Source of the DNA: Hofstenia miamia | Lineage: Eukaryota > Xenacoelomorpha > Acoela | DNA: 64,000 nucleotides | NCBI GenBank assembly: GCA_004352715.1 | Contig: SCFE01000079.1 | Location: forward strand, 461,393 to 525,392 | Direction: 5' to 3' | Shown here: positions 46,666-59,082 of the stretch, piece by piece | Layout: every line of letters starts with the position of its first letter | Numbering within the stretch: the stretch's first letter is position 1 | Notes under the pieces: generated by a model | Seen by the model: the letters and a program-made list of their open reading frames with translations, nothing else | Database searches by the model: none | Told to the model about the DNA's origin: nothing | Made by a program: the position numbers and the translations under genes

Positions 46666-48671
46666 TTAATGGCGTTAACTCTGCGACTTGTAAATGCAAA
46701 TGATATTTAATTGGAGCATAATTCCTGATTTATTCTATATCTTTCTTAATTGAATAAAAAATATGTTTTAACTTTACAAATAAATAGTTTTTATTTATCC
46801 CGTATGAAGTGTAAACACGAATATACAAATAAATTAGCATAAACAAGCGCAATATAAATCAGTTGTACTTTGAAATATAACAAAGTAATGAAAATTTTAC
46901 CACAGGGTCAAATGATTTACGATGTATAAAACTTTGATTTCAGCTTTGCGTCTGTAAATACTCTAATAAATGTTTACTACAATCGAAAAGTGTTTTAAGA
47001 AGTTACTGCTGGTTTTCTACTACAAGATACTTCAATATAACGTTAAATTAGAAACGATCTGTGCTGAAATGCTCTTGTAGACTTATTTTGTGTTAATGGA
47101 CAATTAGCACAACTATACAATAACTGAATTATTCCATTTGAGACCAGTTTAGCCGACAATTTTGTTTTGATTGGTCGCTACGCCGTTTGATTGGAGATAA
47201 AATATAGGAAGTCATTATACATTTTCCTTGAGAATATTCAAACACTTGCTTTTATAAAAGCCAGCAAAATATAGTTGATACATATAAACAGTTAAGGTTT
47301 TAAAGGGGATTGCCACCCCTTTTTTAAAACCTTTTAAACATTAAATAAAATTGCGGATATTTTATGTGAAAAATAAATTTTTAGTGATTTTCATTAAGTA
47401 AAAAACTAATTTTTTCAAAAAATTTTCCGCGCTCCCTTGAGTTAAAAGCGTCTTAAAAAGACTAGTTCTCATGTTTATACACACATACCTTAAGGCTTTG
47501 TGGAGAACCTCATAAATCATTGACATGTCTGCCCCCCTTAAAATATTCTAGGACCACGCCAGCATATAAAGTCTACAGCATTTTAGTAAATTCTTCGCCA
47601 TTTTATACAGAATTAACAAATTGGAGAATCTACATAGTCATGCTCTAATTGAATTTTGTCTTCAAAAAAAGATATTTATGTATAAAATATTTATTTTACG
47701 TACATCAAGAAATTTGCATTTGTTGCAATGTGATACATTCATATTACTGAATTTTTACATCTAAGATGAACTCTCAATTTATTTAAGTAAAGTTATATCA
47801 TAGATTTCACTATGTTCTTTTCCATATTTGATGCAAACTACAGCATTTTCATAATGAATGTAATTAATTTTCTAATTCTTTGTCAACGTACAATATTTTG
47901 ATGAATATCATTATTTGACTGTTTTCTCTATTGTAGTTTTTCAACGACTGAGTTCTTTATATTTTTGCAAGCTAATAGAGCGGTTTGCAGCAGTGAAAAA
48001 CAATTCACAAGTTAACTTCTTATGTCAATTTAAGTATATTTAAGTCAATGCCTTGAAAGAAAGTGCTTGTTCTTCATATTGGAAAAAATAAGTCAAGTAA
48101 AATTGCATAAAAAATTTCAAGTATTTGTTTTGAAATCAAACAAAATTAAGTAATAGGATTGGAAATTTTTTTAACATTACCATCATGCATGCACGTACAT
48201 TTTGGATTAGATTTCAATATTAAACATTATTTTGCCAAAAAAATGTATGAATTTGCTTATAAATATAAGATTATATTATTTTTTATTTATATTTACAGCA
48301 AAAATTGAAAAATAATTGACTACAAACATAAAGTATTCATAAAATAAAATCTATAATATTATAGGTATTCTGTTAAGCAAAAATTTAATCAAATGTTTTG
48401 ATTTTGATCAGTCTTTTGGTTGTTTCTAAGCCTAAAGATTCGTTAATAATTTAAATATAAATATCTTATATTGCATTTTCAGGGATAAATTTATGTTTAC
48501 AAAATCGTATATACTAATAATTTGGTTTACAAATCTTTCATGATGTTGAACAATATGATTTCTGTCTGACATCATATAAATTGAAATACTACATATTTTT
48601 AAAGAGCTTTATTTCTTTGAGAATCCACTGATTTACAAAGACACAGGTTCATATCTATTTGAACCTTTGCC
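46664..48671. other. AT-rich non-coding DNA with transposon debris
   Basis: An imperfect hairpin at 47296-47331 (ggttttaaa..gggg against cccc..tttaaaacc) and a C-rich end-like patch at 47530-47565 suggest old DNA transposons. No exon is recognised. Confidence 0.4.
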
Positions 48672-48697
48672 TTATATATATATATATATATATATAT
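48672..48697. repeat. TA microsatellite
   Basis: A short pure TA run, about 200 bases downstream (minus strand) of the tetraspan first exon. Confidence 0.9.
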
Positions 48698-48898
48698 CCG
48701 GGAACCGAAATTTGGTACTATTATTCGAGAATCAAATTTTCTTTGCTGCTATTAAAATATTATAAAAGGTGTCAATTAATTCTTAAACATTTTTGAAATT
48801 TTATCAATGTTATAATGTTTTTCAAAAATTCATAATTATAACGCCTTAAGTTAGTCAAGATACATATATATTATTGAATACGTATGAAAGTTACTTAC

Positions 48899-49130
48899 GG
48901 TCACTCTCTATGATAAGTGATCCTTCGTAACAAGTGGTAAAGGGCCCTGTCCATTTAGATTTGGCAGTCTGACAATTGTCACCTGGATCACAATTCAAGG
49001 TTCTTTGCCACCAACAGGTATACGCGCTGCATAACAATGAAATTTCACTAAGAAGAATAAAAAACGGAAAGTAAATGTTGATTCGAAGCAGGGCTCCACA
49101 GCTGGTGTCCACATCGCTTAAACGAACCAT
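48899..49130 (-). CDS. Candidate first coding exon of a claudin/PMP22-like tetraspan protein
   Basis: On the minus strand, ATG at 49130 opens 77 codons plus one base, ending at a consensus donor (GACC|GTAAGT, 48899/48898), phase 1. Residues about 13-36 form a hydrophobic helix (TM1: INIYFPFFILLSEISLLCSA). The following extracellular segment has W40-W41, C47, C53 and G62-P-F-T-T-C67. The last has the exact spacing of the claudin/PMP22 GLWxxC signature (G-L-W-x-x-C). Members of this superfamily are four-helix membrane proteins of cell junctions or channel auxiliaries. The second conserved Cys, about ten residues after the first, would fall in the next exon. The phase agrees with the exon at 9611-9751. 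Upstream sequence to 49230 is GC-richer and could be 5' UTR or promoter. The substitution of LW by PF makes the family call moderate. Confidence 0.6.
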
Positions 49131-50125
49131 TGCGTCAGCTATTTTCTGCTACAACGTTATCAACCCCATCTACAATATTATTCAATTCTGACATTCTACG
49201 AGTACACTGAGGGCGAGTGTGTCTTTGGGCAATGTTTTGCAATTGGTAAAAACGTCAGTTAGCCGCTGGATAACTGTAAACTTCTATTATGGTATACAAC
49301 ACTAATTCAGTTTTGTGATTGGTTAATTGTATAAAACGCTTTCTCGTTCTTAGATGCACTTATTCCATGCTCTGCAAACAGAAGCCATTGTAGCGTAAAT
49401 GTTTACTATCATTTTACTTAATTCGTATGAAATACATCCGCCCTCGAATGCATTTATGAAAGAGTTTATTCAATTGCCCCTAATAATTTCCGTCGTCATA
49501 AAAGATTGAAACTTTCTATTCATGATGACGTAACTACTCTACACAAAGAGTGAATTGTATGTATTAATAATTTTTACAATTGTTTTGAAAAGGTTTCTAA
49601 AGAAGTAACAGCGTATCCTCTAAACCTCTGTTCTAATTAATAAGAAATTCAACAAGGTTCCTTAAAAAATATGTTTCAAATTTTCATTCTCTGCCTTTTC
49701 AAAAACCGAAATTTACACACACTGATGAACTTAGAAACCTGCTTTAGGAAAATGCTCCAGTGGTAGTGTTTATTACTCGAAACTACTCTCAAAATGGGTC
49801 AGAGAAAACACTGAAGTCATTTCAATGGATGCCATTTTAGGAAGGATAATCTCTATTTTGATAATAATTTGAAAATGTGTGAAAATGGTGACAGAATGCA
49901 TAGAAAGAAACAATTGAAATCGGTGCATTCAACCAGGGTTGTGATGTGTCAATGCTGTTTGTCGGATGAAACTTAAGTTTATGAATTTAAGTATTATAAG
50001 TTTTACTTGAAATTGCAAAACAAAATTGCATTGTATTTAAATGTTCGCATTTTTAGCAAAATTGATATTTTTTTACGTTTGCTGATAAAAACAGGTATAG
50101 GATTTTTTTAATTTAAAGATTTACA
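49131..50125. other. Upstream region of the tetraspan exon
   Basis: No TATA or initiator element stands out. There is a plausible 5' UTR or upstream intron close to 49131-49240. Beyond that nothing is recognised. Confidence 0.35.
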
Positions 50126-50326
50126 TGTATATATTACATATATTGCATATATTACATATATTTACATATATATTACATATATTTATATATATATTACATA
50201 TATATTACAAATATTACATATATATTACATATATTTACATATATATTACATATATTACATATATTACATATATTTACATATATATTACATATATTTACAT
50301 GTATATATATTACATGTACATATAAC
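50126..50326. repeat. TTACATATAT compound minisatellite
   Basis: About 200 bases of repeated ttacatatat/ttacatatatatt units with variable spacing. Its frames give low-complexity Ile/Tyr/Thr/His peptides that are not genes. Confidence 0.9.
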
Positions 50327-52639
50327 TATTTTAATGACTAGGGCGAACAAAAGTAAAAATGTAAAAATTGAAATAAAGGTCAATTTTGTCTAAACAGTGA
50401 GAAAGTAAATAATTTTAGTACCTATGCATACATATTTTAGAAAGTTTATGGTCAAAATTTGGGATTAGGTAAAAAATATTTACAATTTTCTTTAGGGTCA
50501 AATTTTTAAGTCACATTTTTGGAGGGGAAACAATTTATGAATTACTTTCATAAACAGCTCATTAAAACCATACAATACAAATATTTAGTAACATTTTATA
50601 ATAGCAAAATATTATAGAAAATTTATGTATTTTGAACGTAAATATGTAAAAAAAGAGCTTAAAGAGGGGGAAGGCTTTAGCTTTTAAAAATATAAATTTC
50701 TTGATTATAAAACATGGAAATTATCACTGTCCAAATTTTAACTATTAGAATAGAGATACGCTAGACCAAGCATTTAGTTACTATTTTCATATTTTGCTAA
50801 TTTTTATAAAAATGCCATTACTAAAGGTGTCACGTTGAGAGATAAGAACTGCTAGCAATGAGACAGTCATGCAAAAGAAGTGCAAAGATAATGTGCATTT
50901 CGATATTGGGATGCTTCTTACATTCTAGTGGATTATATTTAGCATAGAATACAAGAATTTTACAAGCGTTACATAATCTTTAGGTAAATTTTTAGGGTCG
51001 GAAAATTGCGTTTTTATCTCAAAAAAGTCAAAAATTTTCGATCAAAGTTTAAAATTTTTTGTGTCAAAGAGAAATTGCCCAATTAATGACCTCAAGAATT
51101 AATGACCTAAAAAACAACTCAGATTGACATTAATAATAGAATTTCTGTAAGGGTGAGAGAAACACGCCCTCTAAACTACAGTAATTTCACACTCAATGCA
51201 TCATTTTGAGAAAACCTCCTTCTGACCAAGGCATATTAGTGAAGATCTTCCAACCCGACGTGAATCCGATAAACTTCAACCGTATCGCCCCGAACTCAAG
51301 TTTTGGAATTTGGTTGCAAAATTATTTGTCCGAATTTTGGAATTGCAAATAGTTCAATTGCTTTAATAACAGTTGGAGATTTTTTGATGAAAGTAACAAA
51401 TTTGAAGGGCATTTGTATTACCATTTGGAAAATATAGCTATTCAATGGTCACAAAGGTTTCTTTTGAAAGACGTTATCATGTCGTGATCATGTCAGGAAG
51501 ATAAATCACTTTCCGGATGAGAATGGTTTAATAACAAACACATTTCTTGCTATTGCAGCAAGTTGCACATGAATAACATACTCTATGTAGTTTCAATTAT
51601 ATTTTTCAAAGTTTTGCCCATTACCCTATTCCACTTCGGTACAGGCTGGGATCATTTTGGTTGGTCACAACTCACAGCTGCATCTCAATTTTTAATATTA
51701 TTTAAATTACCAAGGTTTACGTTTTCAGCTAAAATAAGTATGACGCATAGTGTTTATTTTAGGACATATATACTCAAAGAGCGAGTTCAGTTAAATTATG
51801 TATTGAATGCATGCACTAAACTTTTACAATTTCATAGCAAAGTTTTAGTAAGTCATGTCTTTTCGAAATCGTTATTTAGTATTAATAAAGAAATGGTTTA
51901 AGTTCAATTCTTGCCACTGTGTAATAATACAAAAATTAATATTGTTTTTAATAATATACTGAAATATAACATTGTAGAAATAATACATATATTAAAAAAA
52001 TTTATGATATTATAAAATACACCTGTAATTGGAAAAATATATATAGTAAAAGTGTAATTACATAATTTATATTTACTAAGCGTAGCATATACTTAATACA
52101 ATATATTGTATCACCTTGTCAAATATTAGTAACCGCAAACAGTATTATACATAAAAAAGATAAATTTGTAGGGGTGAAGCGAATTATTATATTTTATTTC
52201 GTAAAAATGTTGTTTTCCTAATCTTCTTCTAAAGCTATTTGACTTAAATCATTTTTGCTAGTAATCGCGTTAGATGTTGCCGCTATCACTAATGGCAAAT
52301 TTGGTTCTGTCATAGATACCTTATGTGAATGCTGTGATCATTGCTTAATTTCCTTAGTTTTGACAAGATTAGGTGCAGGGCAGAATATCACAGTGGTGCG
52401 AAATAAAGTTGTTCAATATACAAAAAAGGGAATTGGGTGATGGTACACTCAAATGCCAATGTTATATAAATTTACTAGACAGGAAAATAATGCTTCTCGA
52501 ATCAGGACTTAATTATATATTTCAGCAAAATTTAAGTGAATCTTAACTAATTGGCAATTATTGGCAATTTTCCTTTTTAAGCAGTGCATTAATCGATTTT
52601 TTAAAGTATTCAATAGATTTATTAATTTCCAATTTTTGC
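50327..52639. other. Non-coding DNA with weak frames
   Basis: A 112-codon plus frame at 51563-51901 and a 61-codon plus frame at 52255-52440 are open but lack splice context. The second has an almost open antisense frame too and less biased composition; see findings. Confidence 0.35.
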
Positions 52640-52846
52640 ATTTCCGTAGTGAATAAGCAAAAGCGGGGCGAGCCCCACAGTTTTTGAAAATATTGACGAA
52701 TTCGACGTTAGGAAATGCATTTAACCACCTTTGTTTTTAATTTTTTAATATTTTTTACCGAAAATTTTTTTATTTAACCAGTCAGAGGTAATTTTGAAAA
52801 TTGGACGAGGGGACATTCCACCATGTCTCCCTTGTGTACGTCACTG
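52640..52846 (-). mobile_element. hAT-type MITE, tacgcccctg family, copy C, 3'-truncated
   Basis: Read on the minus strand from 52846 it begins cagtgacgtacacaaggg, then acatggtggaatgtcccc, matching the left part of 36253-36493. Similarity continues to a CCCCGC block near 52665. The opposite terminal repeat is missing and no target duplication was found, consistent with an old truncated copy. Confidence 0.75.
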
Positions 52847-53881
52847 GTTATAGGCAAACATTTCATGAAGAATGGAAGAATCTCTGTTGAGGCTTGAGTA
52901 CGTGCCTCCAGTTCCCCCCTCTGGGTCAGATTTGACATGGCAAGCTTCGGTGACCCAATTGATTCGTTTTTTAGAACTTAGATTGTTGCTTGCAGGGCTT
53001 TGCTAAAAGTATATTTGAATATACATTGATATGAACAACACATCCCGATGTTCTTCAATAACATTCGAATGTTTCATTTCGCAATATAAAGACACGATTC
53101 CGTTAAGGATGTTAAATAAAATGAATCGAAATAATTTTTATGTAACAAAATACTAGAAAGTACAAATATTCATTTTGAAATATCAGTCTGTGAAAAATTC
53201 TTCCATTTGTAAATATTATTTTTCTGGCGAAAATTTCGACTTATATTTAAACCTCAAATTTTATATAATTAATACTAATCTAATATTAAATGATTACAAA
53301 ATATGTATTTACTAATAAATGAAATCAAATCCGAATACGAATACAGTACAGTAGCGGATTTAAAAAATTTTGGAGGGTTGCGGATATTTTTTAAAGTGTG
53401 TATGAAATAAGAGTCTCCGTTAAACTTTAGTTTCTAATATTTTGATATTTGCTTTTCTATCATTTCGTGTGATGTCAACTAAATTTTCTAACCAGTGGAA
53501 TATAAAAATAGAATTTTACAAATTTAATTAATTTAATTACCATTGAAATGCTGAACACTACAGTAGAGCTTCTTAATGGTCTTCTATAATTAAAATTAAA
53601 TCGAATTTATTAGAATCGATCACTTCTTTACTGTATCATTTTGAAAATATCAATTTCACTAGTCTTCCAATTTTAGTTTTATTCTATGTTTGCATATGTG
53701 TCATTGTTCCCCAATAGGAATTTTGCTAATTTGTTTTACCTTAAGAGTTTTATTCACAAATTTGTTCTGGTCAGATAATTCTATTAAGTCACCAGAGACG
53801 TGTGTAAAACCGTAATAATAAATATTTTGCAAAAGTTGCTATAACTATGTACACCTCCGTTGAGTAATACAGAGTAAATGG
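52847..53881. other. AT-rich non-coding DNA
   Basis: No exon is recognised. At 53350 the text cagtagcggatttaaa resembles a transposon terminus without a partner. Confidence 0.4.
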
Positions 53882-54202
53882 NNNNNNNNNNNNNNNNNNN
53901 NNNNNNNNNNNNNNNNNNNNNNNNNNNNNNNNNNNNNNNNNNNNNNNNNNNNNNNNNNNNNNNNNNNNNNNNNNNNNNNNNNNNNNNNNNNNNNNNNNNN
54001 NNNNNNNNNNNNNNNNNNNNNNNNNNNNNNNNNNNNNNNNNNNNNNNNNNNNNNNNNNNNNNNNNNNNNNNNNNNNNNNNNNNNNNNNNNNNNNNNNNNN
54101 NNNNNNNNNNNNNNNNNNNNNNNNNNNNNNNNNNNNNNNNNNNNNNNNNNNNNNNNNNNNNNNNNNNNNNNNNNNNNNNNNNNNNNNNNNNNNNNNNNNN
54201 NN

Positions 54203-54236
<34 letters not shown>

Positions 54237-54244
54237 ATATATAT
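53882..54244. repeat. Gap followed by TA microsatellite
   Basis: Ns at 53882-54202 run into a TA tract at 54203-54244. Confidence 0.9.
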
Positions 54245-54344
54245 TAGAGAGTGACAATATGAGGTCTCAAATTATAGTTAACATTAATCATTTTCTTTCG
54301 TACCTATTATTACTAAGCGTCTTAGATCTTTTTCAATTCAATCT

Positions 54345-54420
54345 GTGATTAACACCGAACCCGACACTACCCGAAAATTTGACAAAAAACCCGAAAATTT
54401 AGTGGAAAAGTTCGTGGTGA
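54345..54420. mobile_element. ACCCG-motif transposon fragment
   Basis: The motif acccg(a) occurs four times (aacccgacactacccgaaaa, aacccgaaaa), resembling the sub-terminal arrays at 42040 and 62760. No termini were identified. Confidence 0.3.
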
Positions 54421-54729
54421 ACAAGCTGTCAAAATATTGCAAAAATTGATATTTGAGTGCATCTTATTATTTTACTTTGTATTTTGTGGGCAGAATTTAT
54501 ATTGGAAACTATAGGGACATTCTTTAGCTTAACCCTGGATGTATGGGCTGCTTCTGACATTGACTCTGTAATGGAAGTGGAAATGAGGTCCACAGATCCT
54601 CATAGCTTCTCATTTTTTTGTTAACAGCTAAAGAAGCTGTTAAGTGCAAACAGCAATCCTTTTGCTTCGATATTTTTTAGCGAAAATAGATAAAAAAATT
54701 AATAAATCGGCTCCGACATTGCACGGATA

Positions 54730-54876
54730 GGTCTTGATAATGAGAAAATATTGAAAAGTAGACTTGTTTTTTAAAAAATTTTAATTTTTTGCCGAAAATT
54801 TTTTTATTTTCAAAATCAGTTTTGAATATCTGAGGAGAGGCCATTCCACCATTTTCTCTTTTGCATTCGCCACTAG
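54730..54876 (-). mobile_element. hAT-type MITE, tacgcccctg family, copy D, diverged
   Basis: On the minus strand from 54876 it reads ctagtggcgaatgc, then aatggtggaatggcc, and aligns with copies B and C through the poly-A/T interior. The far end is not recognisable, so it is an old or truncated copy. Confidence 0.6.
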
Positions 54877-56066
54877 ATAGGATACATTAGCATTGTTTTC
54901 TAAGCAAAGTTAAAAGAAAGACAAGGTACTTGAAAGAAACAATTAAAAACTATACAGGAACTTCAAGGCGATTTTTAAAATGGATAATATATCTACAAAA
55001 CATATATCACAAAAACAAATATAAACATAAATAAAAGCAGTAGTAAAAATAGCAACAAGTCTTCTGATTGTATCACTATACCAATCATTTAATGATATTA
55101 TATCCGATGCTTTGTAAATATTTGGAAAATCATACCAAACGAAAGTTGATCATACTTTTTAGAAGTTGATTAAGAGCAAGAAATTAATAGTTATAAATGT
55201 TGAGTGCACACAACACAATTGTGAAATTGCTCACGATAATAAATCAATATTCATAAGTCTCTGACTATAAAATATAATTGATTCGTTAAAACACCCTCTA
55301 TCCAAAGGGGATTGTTGACTACTAGGGGCTGCAATTATCTTTATTAATTATTTCAACACTGGTCTGAAATCTGACCGTTTTTGATGCTTTGTTGGATTGA
55401 AAGACATTGATAGACTGTAACAAAACACAGATAATAGTCCAACATGAGTGAATTTATTTGCTGTTTTATACAGAACTTGTTACTGTTTGCTGTAACAGCT
55501 TGTAGCTGTTAACAGCAGTGCTGTTGGGAGTCTTCTTCCTTCCATATCCTTCCATACATTCACGATTGGGATCAGATTATGCATATGCAGTCAGTTGGTT
55601 TTAACCTCTTAAACAATTGCGTTATCGAGCTAAGAATGTCTTTAATTCATGCGCGATAGTTTGTTTATTTGAAATTTTCTTTGCTTGACAGCTCGCATTA
55701 CCATCAGAAGATATCACAAAATTTATTTGCTTAAGTAAGAACAAATTGCGTTGCTGAGAAGGAAAAAATGTATTCAAGCATATTCAATTAGTGATTTTTT
55801 TAAAATATGCACATATAATACACAATTCGATCAGAAATTTTATCTAAATTCAAAAATATGTGGTATTTTGCTTGATTAGAATTTTTTCCAAATATATTAT
55901 TACGGAATATTGTATATAGATTGTATATTTAGATTACATTAAGCATTTTAATTTTATATAATATAAGAAACCTAAATCCATATTTTAATAAGAACAAAAC
56001 ATTCAAAGATTGATCGAAGTAAATATTTCCTTAGTAAACATATTGAAAAAATGCAAAAGTCTGTGC
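54877..56066. other. AT-rich non-coding DNA
   Basis: No exon is recognised. At 55480-55525 several cagc/gctg motifs (ctgtaacagcttgtagctgt) could fold into hairpins but show no further sign of function. Confidence 0.4.
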
Positions 56067-56069
56067 TTA

Positions 56070-56374
56070 GGGAAGTGATCCAAATTCAATACGTTAACAA
56101 CACCGTTAACAAATGGTGTTTTACGTTAACATGACCGTAAACCAAATCGTTAACTTACACTCAAAATAAATTCGCTAAAGATGAAGTTTAAGTTAAAGGC
56201 GTGTTTTTTCCGCAAATGTTATTACAAATAACTTTGACACATTTAGGTTCTGCACATTTCTTCAAATATATCTATGCAAATAAATTTATTAAACGGATGC
56301 ACACATTTGAAGCTAGAATTGTTGTTTACGGTTGCATTTTCACTTGTTAACGTATTGAATTTGGATCACTTCCC
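56070..56374. mobile_element. 305-bp PIF/Harbinger-type MITE with GTTAAC motif array
   Basis: Perfect 30-bp terminal inverted repeats at 56070-56099 and 56345-56374 (outer end gggaagtgatccaaattcaa). Flanking TTA at 56067-56069 and 56375-56377 is a 3-bp target duplication, as in PIF/Harbinger elements. The left sub-terminal 75 bases carry four gttaac palindromes and the right arm one, a likely transposase-binding array. There is no coding capacity. The lack of any TIR mismatch suggests a recent insertion. Confidence 0.9.
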
Positions 56375-56377
56375 TTA

Positions 56378-58483
56378 TCAATAATGACATGATCACATGT
56401 AACCACCTGACTCCAGCTACTTGTAGAATGTCTCATACGAATCATTTTGGATCCAACTACATCAATGCCAAAAATATGTCAAAATTCAAAGTCCTTCACC
56501 TATTAAATGGATTTATGGGGAGCCCTTAATAAATAGGGTTCGCCTCAAGATCTCTTAACCCTATATGCAACAGGGTATGTTTGTCTGTTGCAATCACAGG
56601 AGGAGGTTGATTCAACGCCATAATTAATTTTTCTATTAAAGATTTTTGAACGAAACATAGTACGTTATTAAAACAAACCTTCCCCTACCAAATATGGTCA
56701 TCGGATAAGTAATTCCATCTTTAAACTGATTACGTCGTCATTTTCATAGGTAGGTAACAAGTGGTGATTTGTTAAAGAGTTATGAAGGTTTGTGAGTTGA
56801 AAAAACTAGTTACTGTATTTATGGAAAATATATAAGATTTCGAATTGGAAACCTGGTAAATAATAACCATTTTCGTCATAACTTTCAGCAAATCGCGTTT
56901 GAAAATATGATGACAAATGTCCTATAGCAGAAAAATTGTATCAAATTTGCTTAGAATGCTTCCAATCTGTAAACAGGAAAGCATAGACATATTGGGATTT
57001 TTATAAAGTTACACTTAAACAGTTTGAAGGGTTGGTGAAATATACTACCCCCTTCCCCATGGTAAATTGGATTAAAGCATGAAATTGAAAATTAGCTAGA
57101 CATAGTAGTTTAGTTGAAGGAAAACATTGCCTTTCTCTATTATAAAATTTCCTGTACTTAATGGACTTGCTTCCCTTTGCCAAGCAAGTTGTAATTTGCA
57201 CTGATAAAATTGTCTCTAATCTATGTATTGAATCGATTGCAATAAGGCGGCTAATTGCATTGATGTACGCATTTATTGATTAAATTGATTGCAATTATAC
57301 TAATGACTGTATATTTTCTTTTGAAAACAAGTTGTTATCAAGTGCAATTCCCAACTGCATACAATTTCTAAATGGCTGATAGCTTCTTTTTCAGTACATT
57401 ACAATTTACTATCACTGAATGTTTTAAAACATGTCTGTTTAAGTTGATTAAAAAATTCATTGAGTTCTTAGTGTGAGATATTCTATTGAGTTGAAGTGTG
57501 ATTATTGCCAAATGAATGCATCTTTTTCAATAATGTAAAATATTCTATTAAAATGTGTCTAATTTAAAAACGCATTGCAGTTTTTCTTTCAGAATTAATT
57601 ATTCAACTAGACAGGTTTTCTAAAACAACTTCAAGAAAACAGAATTAGATTTATTAAGAAATGCCTTATTCTTTTTTATCGCAGGTCCATCAAAATTAGG
57701 AAGGTCTTGTCAGGTAGAAATAGAAAAAAATTAACATATTTTCTTCCATTTTGAATTGAGGAGAGGGTAAATGTGCTAATATCCCCAAGCCACTGTTAGC
57801 CTACAGATATGCAACGACTATTTTCCATAAGTTTACAGCTCATCAAAAATCCCTAGCATGTCAAGCAAAGAAAAGGGCTGTTAAGCTCGCTTGATGATTC
57901 CTGCTATTATCAATATATTAGCTCAACTAAAGGAGAAAAGTCTTGCTTCATCAATATGTACATTGTTCACAGGAATTAAAATGACAGTAGAGTATATCCA
58001 AAAATTTGAATGCAAACTAAAATCACTTCAAGTTTGAATAATGGGAAAAGATTTGATGTATGAAAATTCAAACTAATAAGTTAGTTAAGTTTCAATTCAA
58101 AGATCTTTGAGAAATTTATGGAATAGCAATATGGATTTTTCTAAAGATGCTCAACTACTATTCCGGGATTCCTTCAAAGATAATGTACTTGAATTATTCT
58201 AAGAAACTCGAAGAGATAAGGATACGCAGAATGCTACTATGCAGACACAGCTACAGTATAGTTCGCGAACCCGAGATAACGAAAACAAGGATTTTTGAAA
58301 TATATTCGTGATTTATTCCTGGGATTTTTTGTTGTAAATCCCGACATTTTTCGGGATTGAAATGTTTGGAAATCACCCAAAATTCAGGACATGCTTTCAT
58401 TTCATCAGCAATCGTGGAATTCTTAATGCAGTCACCTAACGTAAGCATTTTCCTATGATTCTAATGGCTTACAATGTTCTCAT
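56378..58483. other. Non-coding DNA
   Basis: No exon is recognised. A 65-codon minus frame at 58251-58448 includes inverted atcccg/cgggat motifs near 58322-58360, suggesting transposon DNA rather than a gene. Confidence 0.4.
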
Positions 58484-59082
58484 GCCACCACTGATGCTCC
58501 TAAATCTACTATATTGCTTGAAGATGTAACTGAACTAGAATCCTTGAATCAATTAAACTCCATAGAATGGGAGCCTTTAATCATCTCAGATCCCAATATG
58601 CTCTCACACGCAGATACTACCACTGATGCTTATTTACAAGCTTATGTCATTCTGTAAACTCGTAAATCACTCTTTGTCTAATGGGCTTTTCTTGCTGGAA
58701 TTTCATGGTCGCGAACTATTCCTATTTAACAAGCCTTTCTGCCTTTTAGCATCCAGCAAACCCATTTCTCAGACAACAACATTCTCATGCAGGTCGATCT
58801 ACGTAATGTCTGTTACCACTTACAAATCCTTAGTGCTATATTAGAAGATCTACCTTAATATCTTGAGTTTCCTGCAAAGATCTTCTCATGGACATAGACA
58901 TCAAACAACTCTCCCATATCAATAGCTGGATTACTGACATAGATCACATCGGTATTCAATTTATCCAACTCAATGCTTCAGCAGCAGACTCTAATATCAA
59001 AATTTCCTTGGTTACCACTTATCCACCACTGATTCAGGTTATAGCCATTTTGGAAGAAAGAAAACATATATTTAAATGTTAA
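58484..59082 (+). pseudogene. Decayed coding segment of unknown origin
   Basis: Three adjacent stretches have protein-like text in different frames. 58484-58654 (57 codons, TTDAPKSTILLEDVTELESL onward) ends at TAA 58655. A frame around 58780-58850 encodes QVDLRNVCYHLQILSAILED. 58888-59082 opens with ATG and encodes MDIDIKQLSHINSWITDIDH onward. Base composition is more balanced than the surroundings. Frame changes and stops between the pieces suggest one decayed ORF from a retroelement or host pseudogene. No catalytic or zinc-binding motif is recognised, so the source is unknown. The phrase accactgat recurs three times in it. Confidence 0.35.

Noticed and set aside
50126-50326. 66-codon frame in the TTACATATAT repeat
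   Set aside because: Low-complexity translation of a minisatellite.
51563-51901. 112-codon plus-strand frame
   Set aside because: Starts with an ATG but has no splice context, and its Phe/Leu/Ile-rich composition matches translated AT-rich DNA.
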